Positions 45,246 to 55,671 of a DNA stretch of 64,000 nt are shown piece by piece. This DNA comes from Rivularia sp. PCC 7116 (GTDB lineage: Bacteria; Cyanobacteriota; Cyanobacteriia; Cyanobacteriales; Nostocaceae). The notes under the pieces were generated by a model. It had not been told where the DNA came from, ran no database searches, and saw only the letters and a list, made by a program, of their open reading frames with translations. The first letter of the stretch is position 1, and every line of letters starts with the position of its first letter. Position numbers and translations under genes: made by a program. Location of the stretch: positions 6,853,001-6,917,000 of the forward strand of contig NC_019678.1 in the NCBI RefSeq assembly GCF_000316665.1, given 5' to 3'.

Positions 45246-46571
45246 ATGCTGAGAAAATTAAAAATTAAAAATCTATCGCAATTTAAATCTCATACGAAAC
45301 TACGTAAAGTCGTCAGCAATACGGGATGGTTATTCGCCGACAGAATTCTGCGTATGGGCGCGGGTTTGCTGGTTGGGGTTTGGGTAGCTCGTTACTTAGG
45401 AGCCGAAGATTACGGATTATTTAACTATGCTTTAGCTTTTGTTAGTTTATTTACGCCAATTTTTACCTTGGGTTTAGATGATGTAGTAGTACGTCAGCTT
45501 GTTAAAGAATCATCCGACAAAACGGAAATATTAGGAACTACCTTTGGTTTAAAACTGATAGGTGGAATAGTTTCGGTTTTATTAGCGGTAGGTAGTTTAT
45601 TTCTATTACAAGAGCAAAATATACTGAGAATCTGGTTAGTAATAATATTAGCCATGACTGGAATATTCCGAACTGCCGACACAATTGAACTGTGGTTTCA
45701 GTCTCAGATACAGTCAAAATATACGGTAGTTGCGAAAAATATTGCTTATCTATTAAGTACTTTAGTAAAAGTAGGATTAATTCTGATTAAAGCACCATTG
45801 CTAACGTTTGCTTGGGCAACTTTAGCAGAAATTTTTATGGGTGCCATTGGTTTATTTGCTATTTATCAAATCAAAGGATTTTCCCCGTTATGGAATTGGA
45901 GGTGGAATTTTACAGCCGCAAAAAGCCTGCTCAAGGAAAGTTTTCCACTGATTTTTTCAGGATTTGCAATTCTAATTTTCATGAAAATTGACCAGATAAT
46001 GCTGGGTGAAATGAAAGGGAATAATGAAGTTGGTATTTATTCGGCGGCAGTAAGAGTTTCCGAGTTGTGGTACTTTATCCCAACTGCAATTGTTTCTTCT
46101 GTTTCTCCTTCAATTTATGCAGCGAAAGAAAAATCCGAACATCATTACTATAAACGAATCGGACAACTACTCCGCCTACTCACATATATATCCCTAGCAA
46201 TTGCGATTCCCATGACATTCCTCTCAAAAAACATCGTTTTGATGATGTTTGGTAGCGGTTATGCAGAAGCTTCCACAATATTAGCCGTGCATATTTGGGC
46301 ATCTTTATTCGTATTTATGGGTGTAGCAACTTTACCGTGGTTTATTGCAGAAGGACTCAACCATATTTCTTTAGGAAAAACTTTATTAGGAGCAGTTCTA
46401 AATGTCATACTCAACTATTTGCTGATACCGAAATATAGCGGACTTGGAGCGGCGATCGCCACAATTTCATCTCAAGCGGCAGCAGCTTTTTTAAGTAATG
46501 CTGTTGATAAAAGAACGCGAAAACTATTTCAAGTTCAGCTACAGTCTTTCCTTCCTTTTTATAAATATTGA
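45246..46571 (+). CDS. Wzx-type oligosaccharide flippase
   Basis: A 441-residue multi-pass protein (about 12-14 membrane segments) of the polysaccharide transport/flippase family. It carries lipid-linked repeat units across the cytoplasmic membrane. Family marks: VSNTGWLFADRILRMGAG and ARYLGAEDYGLFNYALAF at the start. The ATG at 45246 is chosen over the GTG at 45228 because the latter lies in repeat DNA. Confidence 0.9.
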   Translation: MLRKLKIKNLSQFKSHTKLRKVVSNTGWLFADRILRMGAGLLVGVWVARYLGAEDYGLFNYALAFVSLFTPIFTLGLDDVVVRQLVKESSDKTEILGTTFGLKLIGGIVSVLLAVGSLFLLQEQNILRIWLVIILAMTGIFRTADTIELWFQSQIQSKYTVVAKNIAYLLSTLVKVGLILIKAPLLTFAWATLAEIFMGAIGLFAIYQIKGFSPLWNWRWNFTAAKSLLKESFPLIFSGFAILIFMKIDQIMLGEMKGNNEVGIYSAAVRVSELWYFIPTAIVSSVSPSIYAAKEKSEHHYYKRIGQLLRLLTYISLAIAIPMTFLSKNIVLMMFGSGYAEASTILAVHIWASLFVFMGVATLPWFIAEGLNHISLGKTLLGAVLNVILNYLLIPKYSGLGAAIATISSQAAAAFLSNAVDKRTRKLFQVQLQSFLPFYKY

Positions 46572-46699
46572 TTCTCTATGATTTTGTATATTAAATCAAA
46601 CATAATGTATTTATTATGCTCGAATTATCGAAGCTACGATGGTTAAATATAAACAAAAATAAACATTAATTATAGATTGACTACTTGGATAAAAATAAA

Positions 46700-47641
46700 A
46701 TGAGTAAACAACTAGAAACACCGATTACTTTTATTATATTTAAACGTCCGGATACTACTAAAAAAGTATTCGATGTGATTCGTAAAATAAAACCTAAAAA
46801 GCTATTAGTAGTAGCTGATGGAGCAAGAAGCAACCGCGAAGGAGAAGCTGAAAAATGTGCTGAAACAAGAGAAATTATAGATAAAGTTGACTGGAATTGT
46901 GAAGTTATCAAAAATTATTCGGATATTAATTTAGGATGCGCGAAAAGAGTTTCTAGCGGCTTAAATTGGGCTTTCGAGAATGTAGAAGAAACAATTATTT
47001 TGGAAGATGATTGTATCCCGCACCCAACATTTTTTAGATTTTGCGAAGAATTACTAGAAAAGTATAGATACGATAATAGGGTAACTTCGATTGCGGCTCA
47101 AAATGCCCAATTAGGCAAAAAACGTACCGATTATAGTTATTACTTTTCAGCTTATAGTCATTGCTGGGGCTGGGCAAGTTGGCGACGTGCTTGGCAACAC
47201 TACGACTTGTATATCAAATTGTGGCAAGAAGTCAAAGAGTCAAATATTTTAAATGATATTCTTATCGATTCTAAGTCAGTAAATTACTGGCAAAATATAT
47301 TTGATTCTATTTACGATAACCCTACTGGCATTACCTGGGATTATCAATGGACATTTGCTTGCTGGATGCAAGGAGGATTAAACATTATTCCCAACGTTAA
47401 TTTGGTTAGCAATGTCGGTGTTGGTGCGGATGCCACAAACTTTAATACCTCCGAGGAATTTTCGTTTATCAACCTCCCTACAGAAGAAATGCAATTTCCT
47501 CTGAAGCATCCACCTTTTACAGTACGTCACTTAGAAGCAGATAAATTTATTCAAGATACCGTCTATCGTGCAACTAGGTTAGACATTTTTAAACAGAATC
47601 TCAAGAAAATGCTCCAGGATAAGAAATTAATTGCACGTTAA
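46700..47641 (+). CDS. GT-A-fold glycosyltransferase
   Basis: A 313-residue soluble protein from ATG 46700. TPITFIIFKRPDTTKKV at the start and the ILEDDCIPHPTFF motif (EDD in place of DXD) place it among nucleotide-sugar transferases of GT-A fold; similar proteins carry names such as HlpA-like or sugar transferase. SHCWGWASWRRAW near residue 158 is a conserved feature of this group. Substrate unknown. It overlaps the next reading frame only if an upstream start is assumed for that gene. Confidence 0.8.
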   Translation: MSKQLETPITFIIFKRPDTTKKVFDVIRKIKPKKLLVVADGARSNREGEAEKCAETREIIDKVDWNCEVIKNYSDINLGCAKRVSSGLNWAFENVEETIILEDDCIPHPTFFRFCEELLEKYRYDNRVTSIAAQNAQLGKKRTDYSYYFSAYSHCWGWASWRRAWQHYDLYIKLWQEVKESNILNDILIDSKSVNYWQNIFDSIYDNPTGITWDYQWTFACWMQGGLNIIPNVNLVSNVGVGADATNFNTSEEFSFINLPTEEMQFPLKHPPFTVRHLEADKFIQDTVYRATRLDIFKQNLKKMLQDKKLIAR

Positions 47642-47684
47642 TCGTATCCTTTGCATTAAATATCTCTACTCCATCGAGGTAAAC

Positions 47685-48926
47685 ATGAATCTTCACCGCA
47701 CTGAAAAATTAGCAACTATTATTTTAATACTAATTACTGTAGGTGCTGCTTCTATCAAACCTGCCCAAGAAATTTCACCAAATCCCCTTGGAGGTGCTGC
47801 AGTAGATAAATTATTAAATGCTCTGTCATATTTAATTTTATCTGGATTAATTGCTTACTATTGGAAAGGTTTTTTATATGTTAGTTCCAAAGGTATATTT
47901 CAACTACTATTATTAATATTAATTTTATTTTCTGTTTTGTGGTCGGTAGATATGGGTTCAAGTTTAACTTTTATCCGAGGTTTACTGAGAATCTATTTGC
48001 TCGCTGTTTACTTGGCTATGCGTTATACATTTAAAGAACAAATAAGATTCATAGCTTTAGGTTTAGGAATAACAACAGTTTTCTCAATAATTTTTCCATT
48101 AATCCCCAGCTTTGGAGGAATTCATACAGCACCAGAGTTAGCTGGAATGTGGAGTGGAATTTTTGGTCATAAAAATGAATTGGGATACATGATGGCTTGG
48201 AGCGCCGGAGTGTTCTTACATTTAGCTTTAAGCGAATCAAAATATCGCTGGCTGAGGCTAACAATTTTTGGTTTAGCTATCTGTTTAATTATTCTTTCAC
48301 GCTCTACAACTTCTTTAATGATTGTGTTAACTATGATAGCTCTATTACCTTTATATAAACTGAGCGCAAACAATAACTATAAATTACAAATAATCATGAT
48401 TAGTTTTGTTTTAATACTATTAGTTAGCGGTTTAATACTGATTTTTGGTAATGCCGAATCTATCGTTGGAGCCTCTGGTAAAGACCTTACTTTTAGCGGG
48501 CGTACCGACTTATGGGAGCCTCTATTCAATCAAATCTTAGAAAGACCTTTATTTGGCTACGGATATGCTGCCTTTTGGAATAGTCCCTTTGCTTCTAATA
48601 TTAGGCTGACTCACGAATGGGCAAGTAATTCTCATAATGGTTTTTTCGAGATAATACTCGATGTTGGAATTGTTGGCTTCTGCGTTTTTGCAATTGGGTT
48701 TATTCGCTTCATAACGATGGCGCTTCATCGAGTTGTGTCGATAGCGAAAACACCAGAAGATTATCTACCAATGCAGATGCTCGCCCTATTTCTCATCTTG
48801 AATATTTCAGAAGCAAGATTGTTAACTCCTAGTTGGAATTGGTTCATGTATTTAACCACGTCTCTAAGTTTAACAATGGAGTATAGCAGAATGAGAAAGA
48901 AAGCATCCTTGAATTTAGCTTACTAA
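47685..48926 (+). CDS. O-antigen ligase/polymerase family (Wzy-like) protein
   Basis: A 413-residue membrane protein with about 10-12 segments from ATG 47685, preceded by a good GAGGT site. The family signature is in the large periplasmic loop: SGRTDLWEPLF, PLFGYGYAAFW and the His in SNSHNGFFEIILDVG. It joins lipid-linked repeat units outside the membrane, or ligates finished chains. Together with Wzx and Wzc it defines a Wzy-dependent pathway. Confidence 0.9.
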   Translation: MNLHRTEKLATIILILITVGAASIKPAQEISPNPLGGAAVDKLLNALSYLILSGLIAYYWKGFLYVSSKGIFQLLLLILILFSVLWSVDMGSSLTFIRGLLRIYLLAVYLAMRYTFKEQIRFIALGLGITTVFSIIFPLIPSFGGIHTAPELAGMWSGIFGHKNELGYMMAWSAGVFLHLALSESKYRWLRLTIFGLAICLIILSRSTTSLMIVLTMIALLPLYKLSANNNYKLQIIMISFVLILLVSGLILIFGNAESIVGASGKDLTFSGRTDLWEPLFNQILERPLFGYGYAAFWNSPFASNIRLTHEWASNSHNGFFEIILDVGIVGFCVFAIGFIRFITMALHRVVSIAKTPEDYLPMQMLALFLILNISEARLLTPSWNWFMYLTTSLSLTMEYSRMRKKASLNLAY

Positions 48927-48952
48927 AGATTCTAAAAAAAGCAAAAAAATCA

Positions 48953-50233
48953 ATGAAAGTTTTACATTTAAGTACTCATGATATAAGTGGTGGAGCGGCT
49001 CGGGCAACATATCGCTTGCATAGAGGTTTACAAGAAATTGGACTCGATTCGCAAATGCTAGTTCAGGAAAAATCGAGTAGCGATAAAACAGTAATTGCTC
49101 CAAAAATTAGGTTATCCCAAGGTATAGCTAAAACAAAACTTACTTTTGAAACTTTGCCACTAAAATTTTATAGACAAAGAAGTAAAGGTACATTTTTTAG
49201 CCAATGGTTGCCAGATAGAGTTGTTTCTCAAGTCGCAAATATTAAACCAGATATTATTAATTTGCATTGGATTAGTGGCGCTTTTCTGCAAATAGAATCC
49301 ATTGCAAAATTCAAGCAACCTTTAGTATGGACGCTTCACGATATGTGGGTATTTACCGGCGGTTGTCATGTTGCTAGAGATTGCCAGCGCTATACACAAT
49401 CTTGCGGTGCTTGCCCTCAACTTAATAGTACTAATAACTGGGATTTATCTCGCTGGGTACACAAGCGTAAAACCAGAGCTTGGCAAAGTTTAACGAATTC
49501 AAATCGCTTAACATTAGTTGCTCCTAGTAATTGGATTGCTGAATGTGCCAAGTCTAGTTCGTTATTTAAAAATTCAGGAGTAGAAGTCATCCCTCATGGA
49601 TTAAATACGCAAAAATATCGACCTATTAAACAAACAATAGCCCGCGAAATTCTTGGCTTACCACAGAATAAAAGACTGATATTATTTGGAGCTATAGAAG
49701 CAACTAGCGATAGAAATAAAGGCTTCCATTTATTACAACCAGCCTTGCAGCAATTAAGTCAATCTGGTTGGAATGATAACACCGAGGTAGTGATTTTTGG
49801 AGCTTCTCAACCGGAAAATCCACCAGAGCTAGGATTCAAGACTCATTACTTAGGGCATTTATATGATGATAGCTCTTTAGCTACCGTTTATTCGGCTGCC
49901 GATGTCATGCTCGTACCATCTTTGCAAGAGTCTTTTGGACAAACTGCTTCCGAATCCCTAGCTTGTGGAACTCCGGTAGTAGCATTTAATGCCACTGGTT
50001 TAAAAGATATTGTTTCCCATCAAGAATGTGGTTATTTAGCCCAGCCTTATAACATTGATGATTTTGCTCGGGGAATCACCTGGGTTTTGGAAGATACCCA
50101 AAGACACGAAAAGCTATCTTTTTACGCTAGAGAAAAAGCAGAAAGAGAATTTACCCTTGAGTTACAAGCAAAACGTTATTCCACCTTATTTGAGCAATGC
50201 AGCGAGCAGTTAGCAGTGAACAGTGAAAAGTGA
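48953..50233 (+). CDS. family 4 glycosyltransferase
   Basis: A 426-residue GT-B fold enzyme. The start MKVLHLSTHDISGGAARA is typical of a GT4 subgroup. The donor-binding region shows PSLQESFGQTASESLACG (E-x7-E type) and PVVAFNATGLKDIV near residues 325-355. A Cys-rich stretch (GGCHVARDCQRY, SCGACPQL) near 140-160 may bind metal. It probably adds a sugar on the cytoplasmic face. Its end (EQLAVNSEK) runs into heptamer repeats, which may have extended the C-terminus. Confidence 0.9.
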   Translation: MKVLHLSTHDISGGAARATYRLHRGLQEIGLDSQMLVQEKSSSDKTVIAPKIRLSQGIAKTKLTFETLPLKFYRQRSKGTFFSQWLPDRVVSQVANIKPDIINLHWISGAFLQIESIAKFKQPLVWTLHDMWVFTGGCHVARDCQRYTQSCGACPQLNSTNNWDLSRWVHKRKTRAWQSLTNSNRLTLVAPSNWIAECAKSSSLFKNSGVEVIPHGLNTQKYRPIKQTIAREILGLPQNKRLILFGAIEATSDRNKGFHLLQPALQQLSQSGWNDNTEVVIFGASQPENPPELGFKTHYLGHLYDDSSLATVYSAADVMLVPSLQESFGQTASESLACGTPVVAFNATGLKDIVSHQECGYLAQPYNIDDFARGITWVLEDTQRHEKLSFYAREKAEREFTLELQAKRYSTLFEQCSEQLAVNSEK

Positions 50234-50349
50234 GCAGTGAACAGTGAGCAGTTATCAGTTATGAGTCGCTAATTATAAATTGCCAATGCCCCATGCCCAA
50301 TACCCAATTACCAATTATTTATTAATTAAATCGTGAGGAGTAAAATAAA

Positions 50350-51366
50350 ATGTCAGTACCATTAGCCTTTATTGTTTGTACGGAACCCGGTCGTTTAGAA
50401 CCCCAATCTTTGATGCTTGCAGAAAGCATTCGCAAATTTTGTGGAAATTTAAAAGATACGCCAATATATAGTTTTCATCCTAGAACTGGAACACCTATTG
50501 CCGAAGAAACCCAAAAAGCATTTGAAAAATTGGGAGTTATCCACCAGCAACTACCTATTAATGTAGAATTCCATGAATATTATTTAGCAAATAAACCCTT
50601 GACATGTGCTTATGCAGAACAGAATATAGATGCAGAAGTGCTAGTTTTTCTTGATAGCGACAAGTGCTTTTTTGACGAACCAAAAGAATTTCTATTACCA
50701 GATGATTGTAACGTGCGGATGCGTCCCGAATACGGACAAGGTATAGGTTCTACAGGTGCAAACGACTCTCATGAATGGTACTGGCAAAAACTTTATCAAG
50801 TGTTAGGAGTAAAACAGGAATATTTTGTCAATACTCCCATCGCCAATAAAAAAATAAGAGCTTACTGGAATTCCGGTTTAGTTGCAGTTAGAAGAAGTGC
50901 CGGTATATTTACATCCTGGAAGCAAAATTTTGAAAAAGTAATGCGTTTAGATATTACTCCTCCCCAGGGTATTTATTTTGTGGAACAGTCAGTTTTATCT
51001 ATAACTTTGTGTGCTTTGGAAGAAAATGTATCTCATTTTTCTGATAATTATAGCTATCCTCTGCCTTTACACAATCGGTTATCCAAAAAGTGGAGATTAA
51101 AAAAGTGGGATGATTTAATTTCAGTTCATTATTTTAATTTATTTTATTATCACGATTGGAATAAACAAATTAAAAACTTGAAAAATTTCAATCTAAACTC
51201 CGATAAATATAAGTGGCTATGTGAAAAAGTTATGGCTTATCAAATGCCTCGGACTTCTGTTTTACACAGACATATGCTTACAGTCAGAAAAGTCGAGCAA
51301 AAATTAAAAGTATTTAACTTGAACTTGAATGTAAGTAATTGGATAGAAAGAGTAGCAAATCTTTAG
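50350..51366 (+). CDS. putative nucleotide-sugar transferase (GT-A-like)
   Basis: A 338-residue protein with no signal peptide. The sequence VLVFLDSDKCFFDEP near residue 95 contains a D-x-D, and NSGLVAVRRSAGIF near 175 is a typical acceptor-side motif of GT-A enzymes. I do not recognise the family precisely. GTGAGGAG ribosome-binding region precedes the ATG. Lies in the middle of the glycosyltransferase run. Confidence 0.65.
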   Translation: MSVPLAFIVCTEPGRLEPQSLMLAESIRKFCGNLKDTPIYSFHPRTGTPIAEETQKAFEKLGVIHQQLPINVEFHEYYLANKPLTCAYAEQNIDAEVLVFLDSDKCFFDEPKEFLLPDDCNVRMRPEYGQGIGSTGANDSHEWYWQKLYQVLGVKQEYFVNTPIANKKIRAYWNSGLVAVRRSAGIFTSWKQNFEKVMRLDITPPQGIYFVEQSVLSITLCALEENVSHFSDNYSYPLPLHNRLSKKWRLKKWDDLISVHYFNLFYYHDWNKQIKNLKNFNLNSDKYKWLCEKVMAYQMPRTSVLHRHMLTVRKVEQKLKVFNLNLNVSNWIERVANL

Positions 51367-51435
51367 AACAGATATATTTATTCTATTGCCAATTACCTAT
51401 TACTTATTAGCTATTACCTATTCCCTAAAATATAT

Positions 51436-52416
51436 ATGTTATTCCACGGTTATTATATTTTTAGTACTCAACCTTTGATAGTTTCTTATCTTGGTAGTTA
51501 CCCTTTCTTCGGTGGGGTAATTTATCAAGATAAAAAAATGAAATATAAACCTCTACCAAAATGGTTTCGTCCCAAACATCTTTTAGAACATTCTCCTTAT
51601 TGGTGTGCTGCTCCTAAACAGATGTTTTTACGCAAAATCAAATCACTTCTACACAGCTTAGAAGGTAGAACTCACCATTTTATGGTGAATGCAGCAGATG
51701 AAGAAGAAATGCGTAAACGCTTTCAAATTAGGGGAGCGCACTTTAACCAAAACTTTTACATCAACGAGCATTTATATAGCATTATCGAACAGCCTAAACT
51801 TTACGATGCAATTTACACCGCGCAACTTAATTCTTCAAAGCGGCTTGGATTAGCAAAAAATATCGAAAAACTGATGGTGGTATCCTACGGAGGAGATTTA
51901 CATGCTTACTGCCCGGAATTAAAACATGCTGATTTCAACAAAGAATTTATTCCACGCCCAGAATTAGCAAAAAAATACAATCAGGCTCATGCAGGCTTAA
52001 TTCTTTCAGCATTAGAAGGAGCAAATCTTGCTTCTAGCGAATACTTACTCTGCGGAATTCCTGTAGTCAGTACTCCCAGTAAAGGTGGAAGAGATGAATT
52101 TTTCACTCCTGAAAATTCAACTATCGTACCCCCAGAGGCAGATGCAGTTGCTCAAGCCGTACAAAATTGGAAAAAATTATCGCCAGAGCCGCAAAAGATT
52201 CGCGAACAAACTCTGACAAAAATGAAAGATTTGAGATTGAAATATTGTGCTTATATTTCTCAACTCATAAATAAAGAATCAGGGAAAAAATACGAACCAA
52301 AAGCTTTGATGGAAAAATACTTTGGTTCATCCGATGGTATTCAATCTCGATATATAAAATTACAAGAATTATATCAGTTAACACCGGAGGATTTTCATAC
52401 TAAATTTTCAATCTAA
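51436..52416 (+). CDS. putative GT-B glycosyltransferase
   Basis: A 326-residue protein. The N-terminal half is not recognised. The C-terminal part has SALEGANLASSEYLLCGIP and VSTPSKGGRDEFF near residues 195-225, like the donor-binding half of GT4 enzymes. The usual N-terminal Rossmann half seems shortened, so it could be an atypical or reduced GT-B. The ATG at 51436 begins MLFHGYYIF; the stop is followed by a 120-base gap. Confidence 0.65.
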   Translation: MLFHGYYIFSTQPLIVSYLGSYPFFGGVIYQDKKMKYKPLPKWFRPKHLLEHSPYWCAAPKQMFLRKIKSLLHSLEGRTHHFMVNAADEEEMRKRFQIRGAHFNQNFYINEHLYSIIEQPKLYDAIYTAQLNSSKRLGLAKNIEKLMVVSYGGDLHAYCPELKHADFNKEFIPRPELAKKYNQAHAGLILSALEGANLASSEYLLCGIPVVSTPSKGGRDEFFTPENSTIVPPEADAVAQAVQNWKKLSPEPQKIREQTLTKMKDLRLKYCAYISQLINKESGKKYEPKALMEKYFGSSDGIQSRYIKLQELYQLTPEDFHTKFSI

Positions 52417-52537
52417 AAATTACAGCTTGAACAATATCTATAATGTGCGACCGCCAAGAGTAAGGCACAATTTTAGAAATATTAGAATCACCATCAATTC
52501 AAACTAATTAAACCTAATTATATTTACCAAAAAGACT

Positions 52538-53428
52538 ATGGAAAAAGCACAAATAGCAGTTATAATGACTTGTTTTAATAGACGCAGCACTACAGTTTCT
52601 TGTTTGCGTGCATTATATCAACAAAAAAAATCTGTAGAATTCGATGTCTACTTAACAGACGATGGTAGTTCAGACGGTACCGCAGATGCAGTAAAAGCTG
52701 AATACCCAGGAGTTAATATTCTCCAAGGAAACGGCAATCTTTTTTGGGTAGGAGGAATGAGACTTGCATTTGCAAAAGCAATCCAAAAAGATTATGACTA
52801 TTACCTTTGGTTGAATGATGACACAATCTTAGAAGCAGATGCTATTGAGCGCTTGTTTGCAGTATATAAAAAGCTGTCAGAACAAAGCGATGAAAATGCC
52901 ATAGTTGTAGGTACCACTAAAGACATATTTACTGGCAAAGCTTCTTATGGTGGTTCGATTAAATCTCCAAAATGGTATTCAAATAAATATGATTTTTTAG
53001 GCTGCACTGAACATATCGAACAATGCGATACTTTCTTCGGTAACTGCGTGCTAATTCCCCGTGGTGTCGTCCAAAAAGTTGGCAATATTGACGCAGCTTT
53101 TATTCACAGTATGGGAGATACCGATTACGGTTTACGGGCAACTAAGAAAGGATGTTCGATATGGGTTGCACCCGGTTACGTTGGCACATGTAGTAAAAAT
53201 TCTGTTCGCAATAGTTGGGTAGATACAAAATTAACCGTATTTGAACGTTTACAGAAAGTAATCCATATAAAGGCTTTTCCTATAAAACCTTGGACAGTAT
53301 TTTGTCGTCGTCATTCTGGATTATTTTGGTTTATTTATTGGATTCTTCCTTATCTCCGCGCCGTTATCGGTTACAAAAATTTGGCTGCATCTCCCACATT
53401 TGTAGAAGAAGTTCCTCAACAAAATTAA
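52538..53428 (+). CDS. family 2 glycosyltransferase (rhamnosyltransferase-like)
   Basis: A 296-residue GT-A enzyme: IAVIMTCFNRRSTTVSCL at the start, YLTDDGSSDGTADAV near residue 38, NGNLFWVGGMR near 68 and the WLNDDTILEADA metal site near 92. The NGNLFWVGGM phrase is typical of rhamnosyl- and related transferases. C-terminal hydrophobic helix may anchor it. A short gap with GCGTCTCTGCGG-type repeat follows. Confidence 0.88.
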   Translation: MEKAQIAVIMTCFNRRSTTVSCLRALYQQKKSVEFDVYLTDDGSSDGTADAVKAEYPGVNILQGNGNLFWVGGMRLAFAKAIQKDYDYYLWLNDDTILEADAIERLFAVYKKLSEQSDENAIVVGTTKDIFTGKASYGGSIKSPKWYSNKYDFLGCTEHIEQCDTFFGNCVLIPRGVVQKVGNIDAAFIHSMGDTDYGLRATKKGCSIWVAPGYVGTCSKNSVRNSWVDTKLTVFERLQKVIHIKAFPIKPWTVFCRRHSGLFWFIYWILPYLRAVIGYKNLAASPTFVEEVPQQN

Positions 53429-53647
53429 TAATTGAGGATTATTGGCGAGATAAGAAGATAAGGGAAATTTAAATAATTAACTATTAGCTACTAACTCTTA
53501 CTTCTAACTCGCTTATCAGATTACCTATCTCTCTTTATTCTTTATCTCTTTTCTCTGCGTACTTAGCGTCTCTGCGGTTTTTTAATCGGTAATCTTTTAC
53601 CAAGAAAGGAGTAACTACTAACTAATAACTAATAACTAGGATCAAAA

Positions 53648-54874
53648 ATGTCTCCAAGACTCGGTTTTTTAGCAGCAGCACCCAGAATTTCAACTCACCC
53701 CGACGCGGAAATGTCGGGACCTCGCTCTCGAATTCTAGGAATTATTAAAGGTTTTAAAGGATTAAATTGGGAAGTTCAAACATTTATTGTTGGAGATAGA
53801 GTACCTCAAAACTGGTCTGCAAAAGGTTCTGGTGATGCAATCAGCAAAGGATTCTTTCGTACTTTAGCAGTAGACTTAGTGCGATTATGTCTTAGCGCGA
53901 TTAATTCCTGGAAAAGTTGGCGAGAACTGGGAAGTAAAGTAGATTTTGTGTATGAATATGCTGCAACTTTACAGTGTCTGGGATGGATATTTCAACGCCA
54001 AGGAATTCCTTGGATTTTGCAAGCTGAAGCTTTACTTTTTTACGAAGCTAAAGCAGAGCGTAAAGCCTTGGTTTTGGATGGAATTGCTAAATGGATGGAA
54101 ATCCAAGCATATAAAAAGTGCGATGTTTTAGCTTGTGTCAGCGAAACTCTAAAAGAAATTTTAGTGCGCGATTATGATATTCAACCTGACAAAATTGTTA
54201 TAGTAAATAATGCGGTTGATATAGATTTTCTTAATCCTAAATTACATAATCAAAAGCGGATATTTTCTGGCTTCACAGTTGGTTTTGTTGGTAGTTTATA
54301 TGCTTGGTCTGGTCTAAATTTATTATTAGAAGTAATCGCAGAATTACGTAAAACTGGTTTAGATATATCGCTGGTTGTTGTTGGCGACGGTGCCATGAAA
54401 GCTGATTGGGAAAATCTTGCCGAAGCTTTAGGAATCTCTGAAAATGTAGCGTTTATCGGTAGAGTTCCTTGGCAAGTCGTACCCCAGTATATTGCCGGGT
54501 TTGACGTTGGATTCTCCGGACAAGTACAGCTACAAATGGGTGAAATGTATCTTTCACCTATGAAACTATACGAATATATGTCAATGGCTAAACCAGTTGT
54601 TGCATCGGCATTTGAAGATGCCAAGCGTTTAGTTAACTATCAAACAGGATTTCTTTTTCAACCAGGAGAAAAAGAGGATTTAAAACGTGCATTGCTATTA
54701 GCCTTTTCTCAACAAGAAGCACTGCCAAAAATGGGGCATTTAGCTCGCATTGAAATAGTCAATCATCATAGCTGGAATTCTAGGGTGCAAGTTTTAGTTA
54801 AAGGTGTTGAGCAAATATTAAGTAAACGCTCTTCACCGGCTCAGCATAATTCTATTTTCAATCTTACCAATTGA
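53648..54874 (+). CDS. family 4 glycosyltransferase
   Basis: A 408-residue GT-B enzyme. The N-terminal domain has DVLACVSETLKEIL and NNAVDIDFLNP near 160-195; the donor half has VGFVGSLYAWSGLNLLLE near 212, and SPMKLYEYMSMAKPVVAS near 300. The motifs fit mannosyl/glucosyl transferases of GT4. ATG 53648 with the alternate start ATCAAAA context; the gap upstream is repeat-rich. Confidence 0.88.
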   Translation: MSPRLGFLAAAPRISTHPDAEMSGPRSRILGIIKGFKGLNWEVQTFIVGDRVPQNWSAKGSGDAISKGFFRTLAVDLVRLCLSAINSWKSWRELGSKVDFVYEYAATLQCLGWIFQRQGIPWILQAEALLFYEAKAERKALVLDGIAKWMEIQAYKKCDVLACVSETLKEILVRDYDIQPDKIVIVNNAVDIDFLNPKLHNQKRIFSGFTVGFVGSLYAWSGLNLLLEVIAELRKTGLDISLVVVGDGAMKADWENLAEALGISENVAFIGRVPWQVVPQYIAGFDVGFSGQVQLQMGEMYLSPMKLYEYMSMAKPVVASAFEDAKRLVNYQTGFLFQPGEKEDLKRALLLAFSQQEALPKMGHLARIEIVNHHSWNSRVQVLVKGVEQILSKRSSPAQHNSIFNLTN

Positions 54875-54911
54875 GACTTGACACTTATACTTGAATTCTA
54901 ATATTTTAACT

Positions 54912-55658
54912 ATGAATAGTTCTCCATTAAAATTTCTCGGCGTTCAGGTACATGCATTAAATATTGCTCAGTTGAATGGTTTAGTTGCAAAATCAATTGC
55001 AGAACAAAAAAAATATCTGATTGCCAATCATAATCTTAACAGTCTGCATATCTATCATCATGATTCCAAGATGCGGGAATTCTATAAAAAAGCAGATTAT
55101 ACCCATATCGATGGTATGCCTTTAGTGCTGATTGGGAAACTCAGGGGTTATTCCGTAGAGCGAGAACATCGAGTTACTTATGCCGATTGGGTATGGCCTT
55201 TAATGCAAGAAGCTGCTACTAAAGGTTGGAGAGTATTTTATCTCGGTTCTAAACCAGGGGTTGCCGATAAAGGAGCAGAAATTTTACGCCAAAAATACCC
55301 TGGCTTAAAAATTGCTTGCGCTCATGGGTATATAAATGTAGATAAAGACAGCCAGGAGAATCAAGATACTATCGCTGCTATTAATGCCTTTAAACCTCAT
55401 ATCTTGATGGTAGGAATGAGTATGCCACGCCAAGAGCATTGGATACTCGATAATCTGGAAAAACTTGATACCAACGCAATTTTACCTAGTGGCGCTTGCA
55501 TGGACTATGTTGCAGGTGAAGTTCCGACTCCGCCTCGATGGATGGGAAGGATGGGTTTGGAATGGTTTTATCGTCTAATTAGCGAACCAAAAAGGCTGTG
55601 GAAGCGTTACTTAGTTCAACCTTGGTTTATTTGTAAATTATTAATTCAGGAATATTAA
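54912..55658 (+). CDS. WecG/TagA/CpsF-family glycosyltransferase
   Basis: A 248-residue enzyme of the GT26 family, which transfers N-acetylmannosamine(-uronic acid) or related sugars to lipid-linked acceptors. From ATG 54912 (MNSSPLKFLGVQVHAL); a TTG at 54891 is less likely. Key parts: NHNLNSLHIYH, the DGMPLVLIGKL motif near 69, YLGSKPGVADKGAE, and GMSMPRQEHWI. It lies just before the priming transferase and probably adds the second sugar. Confidence 0.9.
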   Translation: MNSSPLKFLGVQVHALNIAQLNGLVAKSIAEQKKYLIANHNLNSLHIYHHDSKMREFYKKADYTHIDGMPLVLIGKLRGYSVEREHRVTYADWVWPLMQEAATKGWRVFYLGSKPGVADKGAEILRQKYPGLKIACAHGYINVDKDSQENQDTIAAINAFKPHILMVGMSMPRQEHWILDNLEKLDTNAILPSGACMDYVAGEVPTPPRWMGRMGLEWFYRLISEPKRLWKRYLVQPWFICKLLIQEY

Positions 55659-55671
55659 GAGAGGTCTGACA

